Assembly (NCBI GenBank): GCA_905215505.1
Contig: CAJMPU010000003.1
Location: 62,001 to 126,000, forward strand
DNA: 64,000 bases
Direction: 5' to 3'
Origin: an uncultured bacterium
GTDB lineage: Bacteria; Actinomycetota; Coriobacteriia; Coriobacteriales; Coriobacteriaceae
This document shows positions 41,175-54,056 of this stretch, piece by piece. Every line of letters begins with the position of its first letter. Position 1 is the first letter of the stretch. The notes below the pieces were generated by a model, which saw nothing but the letters and a program-made list of their open reading frames with translations, searched no databases and was not told where the DNA came from. The position numbers and the translations under genes were made by a program.

Positions 41175-42533
41175 TTATTCCGATACAGTAGCTTCTCGTT
41201 GATTTTTCTCCTGCGAAGATGAGTGGCGGGAAATAAGGTCAAAAGCCATCTCGTAGCACATTTTTCTATATTCACATGATGCAGGGTGTAGACTCTTGGG
41301 CAAGTAGCCGTGCTCGCCTGCAGCCTCCCAGCTACAGCCCCCACCACAGAAAGACCGAGCCCAACAGTCCGTACAGTCAATTCTTTTTTCGACACCCTGA
41401 CTCCAGTTTTCAATATACCTAGTTTCGTCAATTCCGGTGACGATGTTGCCCATTTTGAATCGCATCATCCCGACAAACCTGTGACAGGGGTATACGTCCC
41501 CTTCGGGAGTCACGGAAATAAAACGCCTGCCAGCCCCGCATCCGACAAAGGCGATCCTGTTGCTCATAATCAAATCAACTGCAGTTTTCAATGTTCTAAA
41601 CAAGGGCTTTTCCCCTTGATCAATCTGTTTGAGATATTGATCCGCCAAATCTATTAGGCCCGCCCTGATTTTGTTTAATGAGTGTTCGTCGAGTTTGATA
41701 TTCTCATCGAATGAGCTCACGGGCGAGAAGTAAATCCTTCTGAAGCCCATCTCTTTAAACTGAAGATAGTCTTCAACAAGGTTACAGTTATTATTTGTTA
41801 AGGTCGCTCTTGCGCCGAAGGGGAACGACTCGGAAAAACGACGAACGTTTTTGTCGATATCGGAGAAAGAGCCGCCTCCCGTCTTGTACGGGCGCGATGC
41901 ATCGTGCTTGCATCCTGTACCATCGAGACTAATCAGAACAGAAAACCCGTGCTCCTTGAAAGAATTCACAGCAGTGTCATTCAAAAGCGTTCCGTTGGTC
42001 GTAATAGAATAGGTAAAGTTTCTATTGGGGTATATTCTTTTTGAATAGTCGACCGTTTTCCATATCAGCGGCTCGTTAATCATGGGTTCCCCACCAAAAA
42101 AGACGATCGCAAGCGTTTCGTTTTCCGATGAACTTGCGACGAGGTAGTCGACCGCCTTGAAGGCTATCTCGTCTGTCATCAGCAGAGGAGACGTTCCATA
42201 ATCTCCTTTACCGGCAAAACAGTAACTACAACCAAGGTTGCATGCATGTGAAACGTGGAGTTCGATGGATCTAAGTTTTCGAGGCGTGTCTTTTGTTAAG
42301 AAAGTCCGCTCAGACAATCGTTGATACTCATCAATGTCGTCTTCAAGTTCTGCTATGGTCGTTTGGTCGTAGCCTTTCGCAGCAAGTGACTTTGTTAGCA
42401 ACTTCGAGTTGACCGTTCTTCCCGATGCTTCAAATATGCGAAGCGCATCTTCTGATGCTTGGTCAACCTGAAAGCAATTGCGAGTGACCTCATCGAAGCA
42501 GTAACGACGATCACTTACTGAGAAAAAATGCAT
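41175..42533 (-). CDS. Radical SAM/SPASM peptide maturase (SCIFF/CcpM/PapB-like)
   Basis: A 452-residue enzyme from ATG 42533, preferred over GTG 42563 because GAGG lies just upstream. Residues about 1-80 form an RRE-like peptide-recognition region (MHFFSVSDRRYCFDEVTRNC). CNLGCSYC at 98-105 holds the SAM-binding 4Fe-4S cluster, and FFGGEP, TTNGTLL and SLDG follow in the barrel. The C-terminal SPASM region has GCGAG, CHRF, CTDCWARSFCGGGC and CEYRKMC for auxiliary clusters. The pattern best fits maturases that form non-alpha thioethers in Cys-rich peptides. First gene of the minus-strand cluster, followed by two candidate substrates. Confidence 0.92.
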   Translation of the reverse strand: MHFFSVSDRRYCFDEVTRNCFQVDQASEDALRIFEASGRTVNSKLLTKSLAAKGYDQTTIAELEDDIDEYQRLSERTFLTKDTPRKLRSIELHVSHACNLGCSYCFAGKGDYGTSPLLMTDEIAFKAVDYLVASSSENETLAIVFFGGEPMINEPLIWKTVDYSKRIYPNRNFTYSITTNGTLLNDTAVNSFKEHGFSVLISLDGTGCKHDASRPYKTGGGSFSDIDKNVRRFSESFPFGARATLTNNNCNLVEDYLQFKEMGFRRIYFSPVSSFDENIKLDEHSLNKIRAGLIDLADQYLKQIDQGEKPLFRTLKTAVDLIMSNRIAFVGCGAGRRFISVTPEGDVYPCHRFVGMMRFKMGNIVTGIDETRYIENWSQGVEKRIDCTDCWARSFCGGGCSWEAAGEHGYLPKSLHPASCEYRKMCYEMAFDLISRHSSSQEKNQREATVSE

Positions 42534-43084
42534 ACGTTCCTCAATTTCATGCTGGACTGGCACTAACCTTGTTTATTGTTGCGCAGCTATAAAAAACCAC
42601 CAGCGGGGATTCGGTGTGCGGCCCAATCGGACTCCCAAAAGGTTCTATTTGAGACTGGCAAGCTTTGTGTTGTTGGCACTTCGACAGCGCTCTTTATTCC
42701 AACATGGAGCCTCGCAGTTTGAGTCGACTTGCCTCTGGAAGGTCCGATCTTAACTTGATTTAGGATGAAAACAGATTACAGGCGCGCTCCTCTAGAAAGA
42801 AAGGAAACCAATCGCCGCCTTTCACCAGGAAAGTTTTTATAGCCCACCTCGAGCAAAATGAAAGATGCGAGAGCGATTGGGGAACAACGCGAATCTCCCC
42901 TTTTGGGTGGGAGCGAGCCTTCAGCCACCGGCGAACGACTCGCCCTGGTCAGAATCTGGAAGTGGTGCCGGGCCGCTTGGGCCTCCCCGGTGACTTCGTG
43001 GGGCTTACCTGCCTGACGTCGAGGAGTACATCCGCAAGATTCGTTCCCTATGCCGTTTGCTCTCACGCCCGCCTTGGTTCCAAG
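42534..43084. other. Right part of the island, promoter region of the maturase and decayed sequence
   Basis: The first 100 bases upstream of the maturase are A+T-rich and must carry its minus-strand promoter; I cannot fix the -10/-35 with confidence. From about 42780 to 43084 there are short open stretches (a possible fragment reading ATGERLALVRIWKW) with no recognisable family. The FHA homology starts at about 43085. Confidence 0.4.
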
Positions 43085-43456
43085 TCGGGCGAGCACGAGG
43101 TCGCGCCGGCGCATCCGCTGGGACTGCTGCGCGTGCAAAACGGCTACGCGGTGAGCGTCCCGCGCTGGATTCAGCCGAGTGAGGAAGGCGTCGAGATCGG
43201 CGCGCTGGCAACGGGGGAGGGCGGCATCACCGATGTGGGCGATGACGTTTCGGCTCGCCATGCCCACGTGTGGTGCGATGACCAAAATGTCTGGTACGTT
43301 GAGGACCTGTCGTCCACCAACGGAACCGTGGTGGTAAACGACGCGACGAACGTCTGCACCCAGGTCGAGCCCGGCCGCTCCGCCCAGCTCAACCCCGGTG
43401 ACGAGCTCAAGCTCGGAGAATCCACAACCTACGCCATCCTCCTCGGCGCCCTCTGA
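43085..43456 (+). pseudogene. 5'-truncated duplicate of the FHA gene
   Basis: Encodes APAHPLGLLRVQNGYAVSV and on to the C-terminus, very similar to the last 120 residues of the FHA protein at 35849-36787, with the binding-loop motifs DVSARHAHVW and DLSSTNGTVVVND retained. DNA similarity is high throughout but with many silent changes, so the duplication is not recent or the copy came from a related strain. The frame is open back to 42962, but that part is unrelated to the FHA protein. No ribosome-binding site or original N-terminus. Confidence 0.8.
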
Positions 43457-43474
43457 CTCATCTCCTAAATAAGT

Positions 43475-43535
43475 TGCGGTGAAATAGGGGCTGTTTAAGG
43501 CTACGGCCGGCAAAAACAGTTCCTATTTCACCGCA
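43475..43535. repeat. REP-like palindrome after the FHA duplicate
   Basis: Perfect 14-base arms TGCGGTGAAATAGG (43475-43488) and CCTATTTCACCGCA (43522-43535). An inner CTGTTT/AAACAG pair extends the stem. The loop contains GGCCGGC. Its place after the FHA duplicate mirrors the palindrome after the complete FHA gene at 36787. Confidence 0.7.
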
Positions 43536-43933
43536 GCTGCCATTTGGTCCCTCGGTGACGGAAGGATCAATTTTGCCCTTGATGGTCACCCAAGGTAAAC
43601 CTTTACCGCCCGCCTATATTTGCCGAAATTACACTTGACGGCGGGGTACAATAAACCCGCATGCGGATTTCCGTTGCGGGCGCTTCCCATCGCCGGGGCG
43701 TGCCCGGGAGCATCCGGCATGCGGCCTTTGCGGCGCTCGGTCATGTGCAAGACGGGTAGCTGGGCTTGTGGAGCGCGTGCAGCCCTCCTCGCCTCGGCAT
43801 CCCTTCTCTCCACGCCATGTACCTGCTGCTGAGCCTGCCTGCCAGATGATTGGAAGCAACAGCGAAAATCCCATCACGCCAACATCCCGGCGATCGCCGG
43901 GGCCTGTATACCTATATGAGAGGAGAGGGGTAT
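43536..43933 (+). other. Upstream and leader region of pyruvate:ferredoxin oxidoreductase
   Basis: No gene. Bases 43565-43600 resemble 36863-36900. A possible -10 TACAAT lies at 43647-43652 without a correctly spaced -35. From 43655 on, several GC-rich complementary stretches (CCGCATGCGG at 43657, CGGCATGCGG near 43717) suggest a structured leader of up to about 270 bases, but it fits no riboswitch class I can recognise. GAGGAGAGGGG before 43934 is the ribosome-binding site. Confidence 0.4.
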
Positions 43934-47473
<3,540 letters not shown>

Positions 47474-47483
47474 GTCTCCCACC

Positions 47484-47608
47484 GCAGGATCTGAGGGCTG
47501 ACCTTCGCGGACGTCCTCGGACATGAAAGAACCCCCGCTGCGCACTACGTGCGGCGGGGGTTCTTTCGTCCTGCGGAGTGTCCGCGAAGGTCAGCCCTCA
47601 GATCCTGC
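47484..47608 (+). terminator. PFOR terminator nested in a 29-bp perfect inverted repeat
   Basis: Inner hairpin GAACCCCCGC...GCGGGGGTTC at about 47530-47563 with a TTTC tail is the terminator. Outer arms at 47484-47512 and 47580-47608 are exact complements over 29 bases (starting GCAGGATCTGAGGGCTGACC). The outer arms are far longer than a terminator needs. No gene lies from here to 47751. Confidence 0.8.
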
Positions 47609-47751
47609 TACGACTACGTCCTCAGATTGTGTGGGCTGATGAAGGACGTGGTTGGTGGGGTGCCTTGTCCCGGTCGCTGTTTCGCGGCTTTGCCGCGAAA
47701 CCACGCGCTGCTTTGGGCATAGAGGGGGACCTGGTTGCGGACCCAGATGGC

Positions 47752-49113
47752 CTAGAGGGATATGGGTGCAAACGAGAAATCGTTGTTGGGGTCGTCCTTT
47801 TCCATAAACTCATCGAGGCAGAATGTCATATAGATTGGAACGTACAGGACCTTGCCCTCTTTGCTGAGGTTCTCGTGGCTTAGCACAACGGCCTCGGGGA
47901 TTTTGTACTCGCTCATGCTCATCAGACGGTCGAGGGCCGCATGGGCTCGAACCTTCTTGCCCGATTTGACCTCGATTGGGACAACGTGCCCGCGGGTGCC
48001 TTCGATCACAAAGTCAACTTCGCCGACCTCGCGTGTCTGGTAGTACCATGCATCAGTTCCAAGGGCGACAAGCTCCTGCGCGACCACGTTCTCATAGAGA
48101 CCGCCGAGGTTGGGGGTTTTCGTATCAAGGTAGACAGCGCGTGCCGTGCTGCCGGGATACCGTGATGCGAGCATGCCTGTATCAGACTCGTATAGTTTAA
48201 AGGCGGTCGCCTTCTCTGTCCTCTTAAGAGGACTTCGGGCCTCCGTCACCTGGGCGACCATCAAACCGACGCCCGCGTTCACCAGCCATAGGAAATCCTG
48301 CTCGTATTTTTGAAGGCGAGCCCCCTCGCCCAGGGATGAAACAACAAAGCGATGGGACTCCGCCTCAAGCTGAACGGGAATTTGTTCGAAAATCGCGCGA
48401 ACGTTAAACGCTCGAGTCGATGCATATTTAGAGATATCACTTTTGTACTGATCGACCAGCTGAATTTGAAGCTCACGCGTCCTCACGAGTGAATAACCCG
48501 AATCGATATAGTTCTGTACGACCTCCGGCATGCCGCCGCAAACGATATAAGCTCTAAAGTTTTTGAGCATCGCCTCATGAATATAGTTTTCGACGGGACG
48601 CCTCTCGACAAGGCAGCTGCGGATGTCTGCAAGCACATTCTCACTGATGCTGTTTGCCCAACAAAACTCTTCAAAATCCATTGGCCGCATAACAATGTGC
48701 TCGACATACCCCACCGGGAAAGAAGAGATCCCCTTAAACTCAGTCCCAAGCATAGACCCCGAGAAGACATAGCTAAAGCGCCCGTCCTCGACCAACGCCT
48801 TCATGAGCGTGACGATCTGCGGATACTCCTGTATTTCATCGACAAAGATAAGCGTATCTCCCTCAACAAGCGGTGCATCCGCAAGAAGGGCCACGCGGTT
48901 GATAAAGTCAACGGCGTTCTTAGCGCCAATGAGCACATCTCTTGCCTCGGCATCGAGCAGCAAATTGGCCTCAAAATACGACGCGTAGTTGTCTTTACCA
49001 AACGCGCGAATCGCATAGCTCTTGCCAATCTGACGCGCACCGGTAACAAGCAACGCTTTATCGGAGTCGTTCTTCCAGCTCAAAAGCCTGTCAGTGACCT
49101 TACGGCGTAGCAT
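47752..49113 (-). CDS. AAA+ ATPase with DUF4143 nuclease-like domain
   Basis: A 453-residue protein. N-terminal ATPase: Walker A VTGARQIGKS (about 21-30), Walker B TLIFVDEIQEYP (about 88-99), and a sensor region FSGSMLGTEF. The C-terminal DUF4143 part has YYQTREVGEVDFVIEG and PIEVKSGKK, the acidic/Lys pattern of PD-(D/E)XK nuclease folds. The family is common in Bacteroidetes, archaea and Coriobacteriia; function is not established. Full length. Three direct repeats of 34-base period stand directly upstream of its start and probably form its control region. The fragment at 2-274 is a second member in this window. Confidence 0.88.
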   Translation of the reverse strand: MLRRKVTDRLLSWKNDSDKALLVTGARQIGKSYAIRAFGKDNYASYFEANLLLDAEARDVLIGAKNAVDFINRVALLADAPLVEGDTLIFVDEIQEYPQIVTLMKALVEDGRFSYVFSGSMLGTEFKGISSFPVGYVEHIVMRPMDFEEFCWANSISENVLADIRSCLVERRPVENYIHEAMLKNFRAYIVCGGMPEVVQNYIDSGYSLVRTRELQIQLVDQYKSDISKYASTRAFNVRAIFEQIPVQLEAESHRFVVSSLGEGARLQKYEQDFLWLVNAGVGLMVAQVTEARSPLKRTEKATAFKLYESDTGMLASRYPGSTARAVYLDTKTPNLGGLYENVVAQELVALGTDAWYYQTREVGEVDFVIEGTRGHVVPIEVKSGKKVRAHAALDRLMSMSEYKIPEAVVLSHENLSKEGKVLYVPIYMTFCLDEFMEKDDPNNDFSFAPISL

Positions 49114-49128
49114 TAAAACACCTCATTG

Positions 49129-49214
49129 ACAAAAATTGGCAAATAGATTTGCCCATAATCATACAAAAATTGGCAAATAGATTTGACCCAAATCGTACAA
49201 AAATTGGCAGATAG
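49129..49214. repeat. Three 34-bp-period direct repeats upstream of the DUF4143 ATPase
   Basis: ACAAAAATTGGCAAATAG begins at 49129 and 49163, and as ACAAAAATTGGCAGATAG at 49197, exactly 34 bases apart, about three helical turns. The first two copies continue with ATTTG(C/A)CC. The array starts 16 bases before the gene start, so it overlaps the promoter and is a candidate operator. Confidence 0.8.
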
Positions 49215-49773
49215 CAAAGATTCGCTTAGGTCTCAAAGCCATCGAGTCGGCGCGGTGCCATGCGAAAACGCTGGGGACGCCGTTAGCGTTCTCGGCTGCT
49301 TGGGTGGGCAGGAGCGAAAGGGCATCAGCGGCGTTCATGCAGTATCCGACGGTAAAGTTCCATACTGCGAACTCACAATCGCTTGCCGCAAAGTGAAGCG
49401 CGTTCGGCTATCCCTTTTGTTGGATGAAAAGCCCCGTGTTATTGCAGGGGTGCATACTTGTCTTGCAAGTGCATAGAATCTCGTATAGTGCGAGTAAATA
49501 ATTGCAGTGTCCGTTATGTGTTTAGCAAAGATATAGTTTGCATAATCTGGCCCAATCACTGCTCTAATTAAATAAAGTCGCACGTAGATGACGTAAACAT
49601 GTGTGAGCTGGGTTTCTTTACGCTGAGCGGGTAAAAACGACCGTTCACCGTTAAACTATTTTCAAAATGAATAAAATGAGCGATAAAGAGAATATAAACC
49701 TTAATAAACTCGCGTATTGCACGGACGCGGGTTATTAATGGGTTGTAGGCCTTTTACAGAAAGGATTCCAGCA
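49215..49773. other. Gene-poor region upstream of carbamate kinase
   Basis: Open frames on the plus strand (49183-49476) have no family resemblance, no ribosome-binding site and mixed codon use, so I leave them unannotated. AAGCCCCGTGTTATTGCAGGGG near 49430-49451 has short complementary ends. From 49500 the sequence is A+T-rich and must hold the carbamate kinase promoter. AGAAAGGA at 49758 is its ribosome-binding site. Confidence 0.35.
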
Positions 49774-50736
49774 ATGTCTAAGCCTCTTGGTAAGCCCGAT
49801 CGCATCGTCGTCGCCCTTGGCGGCAACGCCCTCGGCAACAACCCCGTCGAGCAGATCGAGGCCGTGAGCAACACCGCCCACGCTCTCCTCGGTCTCATCG
49901 AGCAGGGCAACGAGATCATCATCACCCACGGCAACGGCCCGCAGGTCGGCATGATCCAGAACGCCTTCGCCGCCGCCCACGATGCCATCGGCACCCCCGA
50001 GATGCCGCTGCCCGAGTGCGGCGCCATGTCCCAGGGCTACATCGGCTACCACCTGCAGCAGGGCATCGGCCGCGAGATGCACAAGCGCTATAAGCGTTGG
50101 CACGCCGCCACCGTCGTCACCCAGATCGAGTGCGATCCCGACGATCCCGCGTTCAAGAACCCGACCAAGCCGATCGGCCCCTTCTACACCGAGGAGCAGG
50201 CCAAGGAGTTCATGGCCGAGGATCCCTCCAAGGTCTTCGTCGAGGATTCCGGCCGCGGCTGGCGTCGCGTCGTCGCCTCCCCCGATCCCAAGAAGATCGT
50301 CGAGGCTGACTCCATCCTCAACCTGCTCGACAACGAGTTCATCGTCATCGCCTGCGGTGGCGGCGGCATCCCCGTCGTCCGCGACTACGAGAACAAGGGC
50401 TGCTACAAGGGCGTTCCCGCCGTCATCGACAAGGACCTGGGCGGCGAGCTGCTGGCCGAGGACTGCGACGCCGACGTTCTGTTCCTGCTGACCGCCGTCG
50501 AGCATGTCGCCATCAACTTTGGCAAGCCCAACCAGGAGGAGCTCGAGGACCTCACCGCCGACGAGGCCGAGCGTCTGGCCGACGAGGGTCAGTTCGGCAA
50601 GGGCTCCATGGAGCCCAAGGTCCGCGCCGCCATCAAGTTCGCCCGTTCCCGCAAGGGCCGCACCTGCATCATTGGCGCTCTGGACAAGGCCGCCGAGACC
50701 ATGGCCGGCCTCTCCGGTACCCGCATCCACGAGTAG
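49774..50736 (+). CDS. arcC: Carbamate kinase
   Basis: A 320-residue amino-acid-kinase-family enzyme that makes ATP from carbamoyl phosphate and ADP, the last step of arginine deiminase or related fermentations. Motifs: VVALGGNALG near 12, THGNGPQVGMI near 54, and ACGGGGIPVV near 194, which bind phosphate and nucleotide. Length is typical (about 310). The start has AAAGGA upstream. No arcA or arcB is adjacent, so the source of carbamoyl phosphate is encoded elsewhere. Codon use is strongly biased to C-ending codons, like PFOR, suggesting high expression. Confidence 0.93.
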   Translation: MSKPLGKPDRIVVALGGNALGNNPVEQIEAVSNTAHALLGLIEQGNEIIITHGNGPQVGMIQNAFAAAHDAIGTPEMPLPECGAMSQGYIGYHLQQGIGREMHKRYKRWHAATVVTQIECDPDDPAFKNPTKPIGPFYTEEQAKEFMAEDPSKVFVEDSGRGWRRVVASPDPKKIVEADSILNLLDNEFIVIACGGGGIPVVRDYENKGCYKGVPAVIDKDLGGELLAEDCDADVLFLLTAVEHVAINFGKPNQEELEDLTADEAERLADEGQFGKGSMEPKVRAAIKFARSRKGRTCIIGALDKAAETMAGLSGTRIHE

Positions 50737-50801
50737 CCTCTACTCTGTTGCCTCTCCCGTGGGCGCCAGGCAAGACGCCCACAAACTAGCCTCTCTTCAT
50801 G

Positions 50802-50835
50802 AGCCCCGCAGTCCGCTCCGACTGCGGGGCTTTTG
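50802..50835 (+). terminator. Terminator of carbamate kinase
   Basis: Arms AGCCCCGCAGT (50802-50812) and ACTGCGGGGCT (50821-50831) with an eight-base loop, followed by TTTT. Confidence 0.85.
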
Positions 50836-50845
50836 CTATTCACCT

Positions 50846-50959
50846 AGTCATTGGGGACAAACCCGGCACTTGGGGACGGTCCTTTCCTGCCGGCAGCTTG
50901 GGACAGTCCTTAATAGTCATTGGGGACGTTCTTAAACGACTAGTCAAACAAGAACGTCC
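50846..50959. repeat. Cluster of REP-like GGGGAC elements, cut by the IS110 element
   Basis: Contains GTCATTGGGGAC, CACTTGGGGACGGTCC, TGCCGGCAGCTTGGGAC and then GTCATTGGGGACGTTCTTAA with its complementary arm AAGAACGTCC. The last palindrome is the same as that at 7222-7277 but its second arm stops at 50959, where IS110 sequence begins. The missing bases continue as CCCAATGAG at 52372. Confidence 0.75.
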
Positions 50960-52371
50960 ATTACAGTCGAAATTGTCAGCCCGGGACCGTCTCGGGCTAC
51001 GATTGAGGCGCGCCCAGAACGGGCCGCCGACCGGGCGCCCGCGCACGGCCGAACGTCCCTGCCCCCGAGAGGGCCCGTTGGGTGCTGCCGGCGCGGGACG
51101 CGCCGCCCCCGACGGCTGATAGGAAAGTGCCGGGCAGGCGCCGCGGCTGGTAATGTGAGTGCCGAGGGGGAGGCCATCCGGTCGAACGACTACCGGAAGG
51201 ATACCACCGTGAAAGCGCCATCCACCAGGCCCGCGGCCGTGCTCGGCCTGGACGTCGGCAAGTCATCGCACTGGGCCTGCCTGATCGACCGCGACGGGGA
51301 GGTGCTGGCCAGCGCCCCCGTCCGCAACAGGGAGGCCGAGCTCGACGCGCTGTTCGCCTCCGCGCCCGCCGGCACGCTCGTCGTCGTCGACCAGTTCCGC
51401 AACATAGGGTCCCTCGCCGTGAGGCGGGCCCGCGCCGCGGGGCTCGGGGTCGCCCACCTGCCCGGGCTCGCCGCCAGCCGCGCCGCGGGCCTGTTCGCCG
51501 GCGAGGCCAAGACCGACGAGCGCGACGCCGCGGTGATCGCGCGGACCGCCCTGGGCGTGCCGGACTCCCTGTCGGGGGTCCCGGGCCGCGGCGAGGCCCT
51601 CGAGGCCGCCCGCGCCCTCTCGTCGCAGCGCGACCACGTCGTCGCCTGCGCGACCAGGGACAAGAACCGCCTGCGCGCGGTGCTGCTCGAGTCCTGCCCG
51701 GCCCTCGAGGCCGCGGTCGACCTGTCGGACCGGCGGTGGCTGGAGCTGCTCGCCGGGTTCGGCGGGGCGTGGGGGATCGCCCGCTCCGGGGCCGGGGGCC
51801 CGCGGGCCGAGGCCGCCGGGGAGGCCGCGGCCGCCTCCACCGCGCCCCCGCCGGCGCTCGTCGAGGCCGAGAACAGGCAGGTCAGGTTCCTGGCCGCCCG
51901 GATATCGGAGGCCCTCGACGAGGCCGGGGCCCTCGAGGCCGAGACGGCGGCGCTGCTCGAGGGCGACGAGACCTACGCGTGCCTGCTCACCGTGCCCGGC
52001 ATCGGCCCGAGGACCGCGGCGCAGCTCGCGGTGTCGGTCGACATCGGGAGGTTCCCGGACCACGACCACCTGGCCTCGTACTGCGGCATAGCCCCGAGGG
52101 TGAGGAGCTCCGGAACGTCGGTGAGGTCGGTCAGGGCGTCCAGGCGCGGCGACGCGAGGCTCAAGTCCCTGCTGATCTTCTCGTGCAACAGCCTGGTGAG
52201 GTCCTCGGGGCGCTACGGCGAGTACTACCGGGCCTGCAGGGCGCGGGGCATGGGGCACGGGCGGGCGCTCAAGGCCGTCGCGAGGAAGCGGCTCAGGGCG
52301 ATATACGCCGTGATGCGCGACCGGGTGCCCTACCGGGAGTAGCCCCGACGGTTGACAAAACTATAGGAACA
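50960..52371 (+). mobile_element. IS110-family insertion sequence, apparently complete
   Basis: About 1.41 kb of very GC-rich DNA with one transposase gene (51209-52342). No terminal inverted repeats are visible, as usual for the group. Ends are inferred (plus or minus three bases) from the interrupted REP palindrome: GAACGTCC on the left and CCCAATGAG on the right rejoin to the expected arm, with a possible CC core. The 250-base non-coding left end (50960-51208) is where IS110 elements encode the bridge RNA, and it has many GC-rich complementary stretches. Confidence 0.75.
51209..52342 (+). CDS. IS110-family RNA-guided transposase
   Basis: A 377-residue recombinase. The N-terminal RuvC-like DEDD domain starts LGLDVGKSSHWACLID and includes KTDERDAAVIARTA, with the catalytic acidic residues. 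The C-terminal Tnp20 domain has TVPGIGPRTAAQLAVSV, LASYCGIAPRVRSSG and a catalytic Ser expected in LLIFSCNSLVRSSG. It moves the element by a bridge-RNA-directed reaction without long target duplications. GTG 51209 is chosen for GGAAGGA at seven bases; the frame is open from 51155. It has very high GC and many GAG/GCC codons, more extreme than its neighbours, which fits recent transfer. Confidence 0.92.
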   Translation: MKAPSTRPAAVLGLDVGKSSHWACLIDRDGEVLASAPVRNREAELDALFASAPAGTLVVVDQFRNIGSLAVRRARAAGLGVAHLPGLAASRAAGLFAGEAKTDERDAAVIARTALGVPDSLSGVPGRGEALEAARALSSQRDHVVACATRDKNRLRAVLLESCPALEAAVDLSDRRWLELLAGFGGAWGIARSGAGGPRAEAAGEAAAASTAPPPALVEAENRQVRFLAARISEALDEAGALEAETAALLEGDETYACLLTVPGIGPRTAAQLAVSVDIGRFPDHDHLASYCGIAPRVRSSGTSVRSVRASRRGDARLKSLLIFSCNSLVRSSGRYGEYYRACRARGMGHGRALKAVARKRLRAIYAVMRDRVPYRE

Positions 52372-52396
52372 CCCAATGAGTGCTTTCACTTCTTTT

Positions 52397-52435
52397 AACA
52401 AAACGCCCGGCGGGCATTAACTGCTCGCCGGGCGT
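52397..52435 (-). terminator. Terminator of the phospho-beta-glucosidase gene
   Basis: Arms ACGCCCGGCG (52403-52412) and CGCCGGGCGT (52426-52435), followed on the minus strand by TTTGTTAAAAG. About 40 bases beyond the stop at 52475. Confidence 0.8.
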
Positions 52436-52474
52436 ATTGGTTAGGAAACTCTGAAGTTGAGTGTCTCGGCTTCC

Positions 52475-53908
<1,434 letters not shown>

Positions 53909-54056
53909 TCAATCCTTTCACACGCTGTTTGTCGTGGTTTCAGTATCCCCGTAAGCAGCGCGCTACTCAACGGCAACGACGCAGGCCGACACTTCTTTTC
54001 GCACACGGCGGCCCGGCAGCCGCCCCTGCCTGACACTTTCTGATACCGCCGCCCCA

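Noticed and set aside
42962..43456. Functional 164-codon FHA gene
   Set aside because: Only the part after about 43085 matches the FHA protein; the start is unrelated, without a ribosome-binding site, so it is treated as a truncated duplicate.
43655..43925. TPP, cobalamin or T-box riboswitch in the nifJ leader
   Set aside because: None of the conserved core motifs of these classes could be found.
49183..49476. 97-codon plus-strand frame upstream of carbamate kinase
   Set aside because: Starts inside the direct repeats, no ribosome-binding site, no family resemblance.
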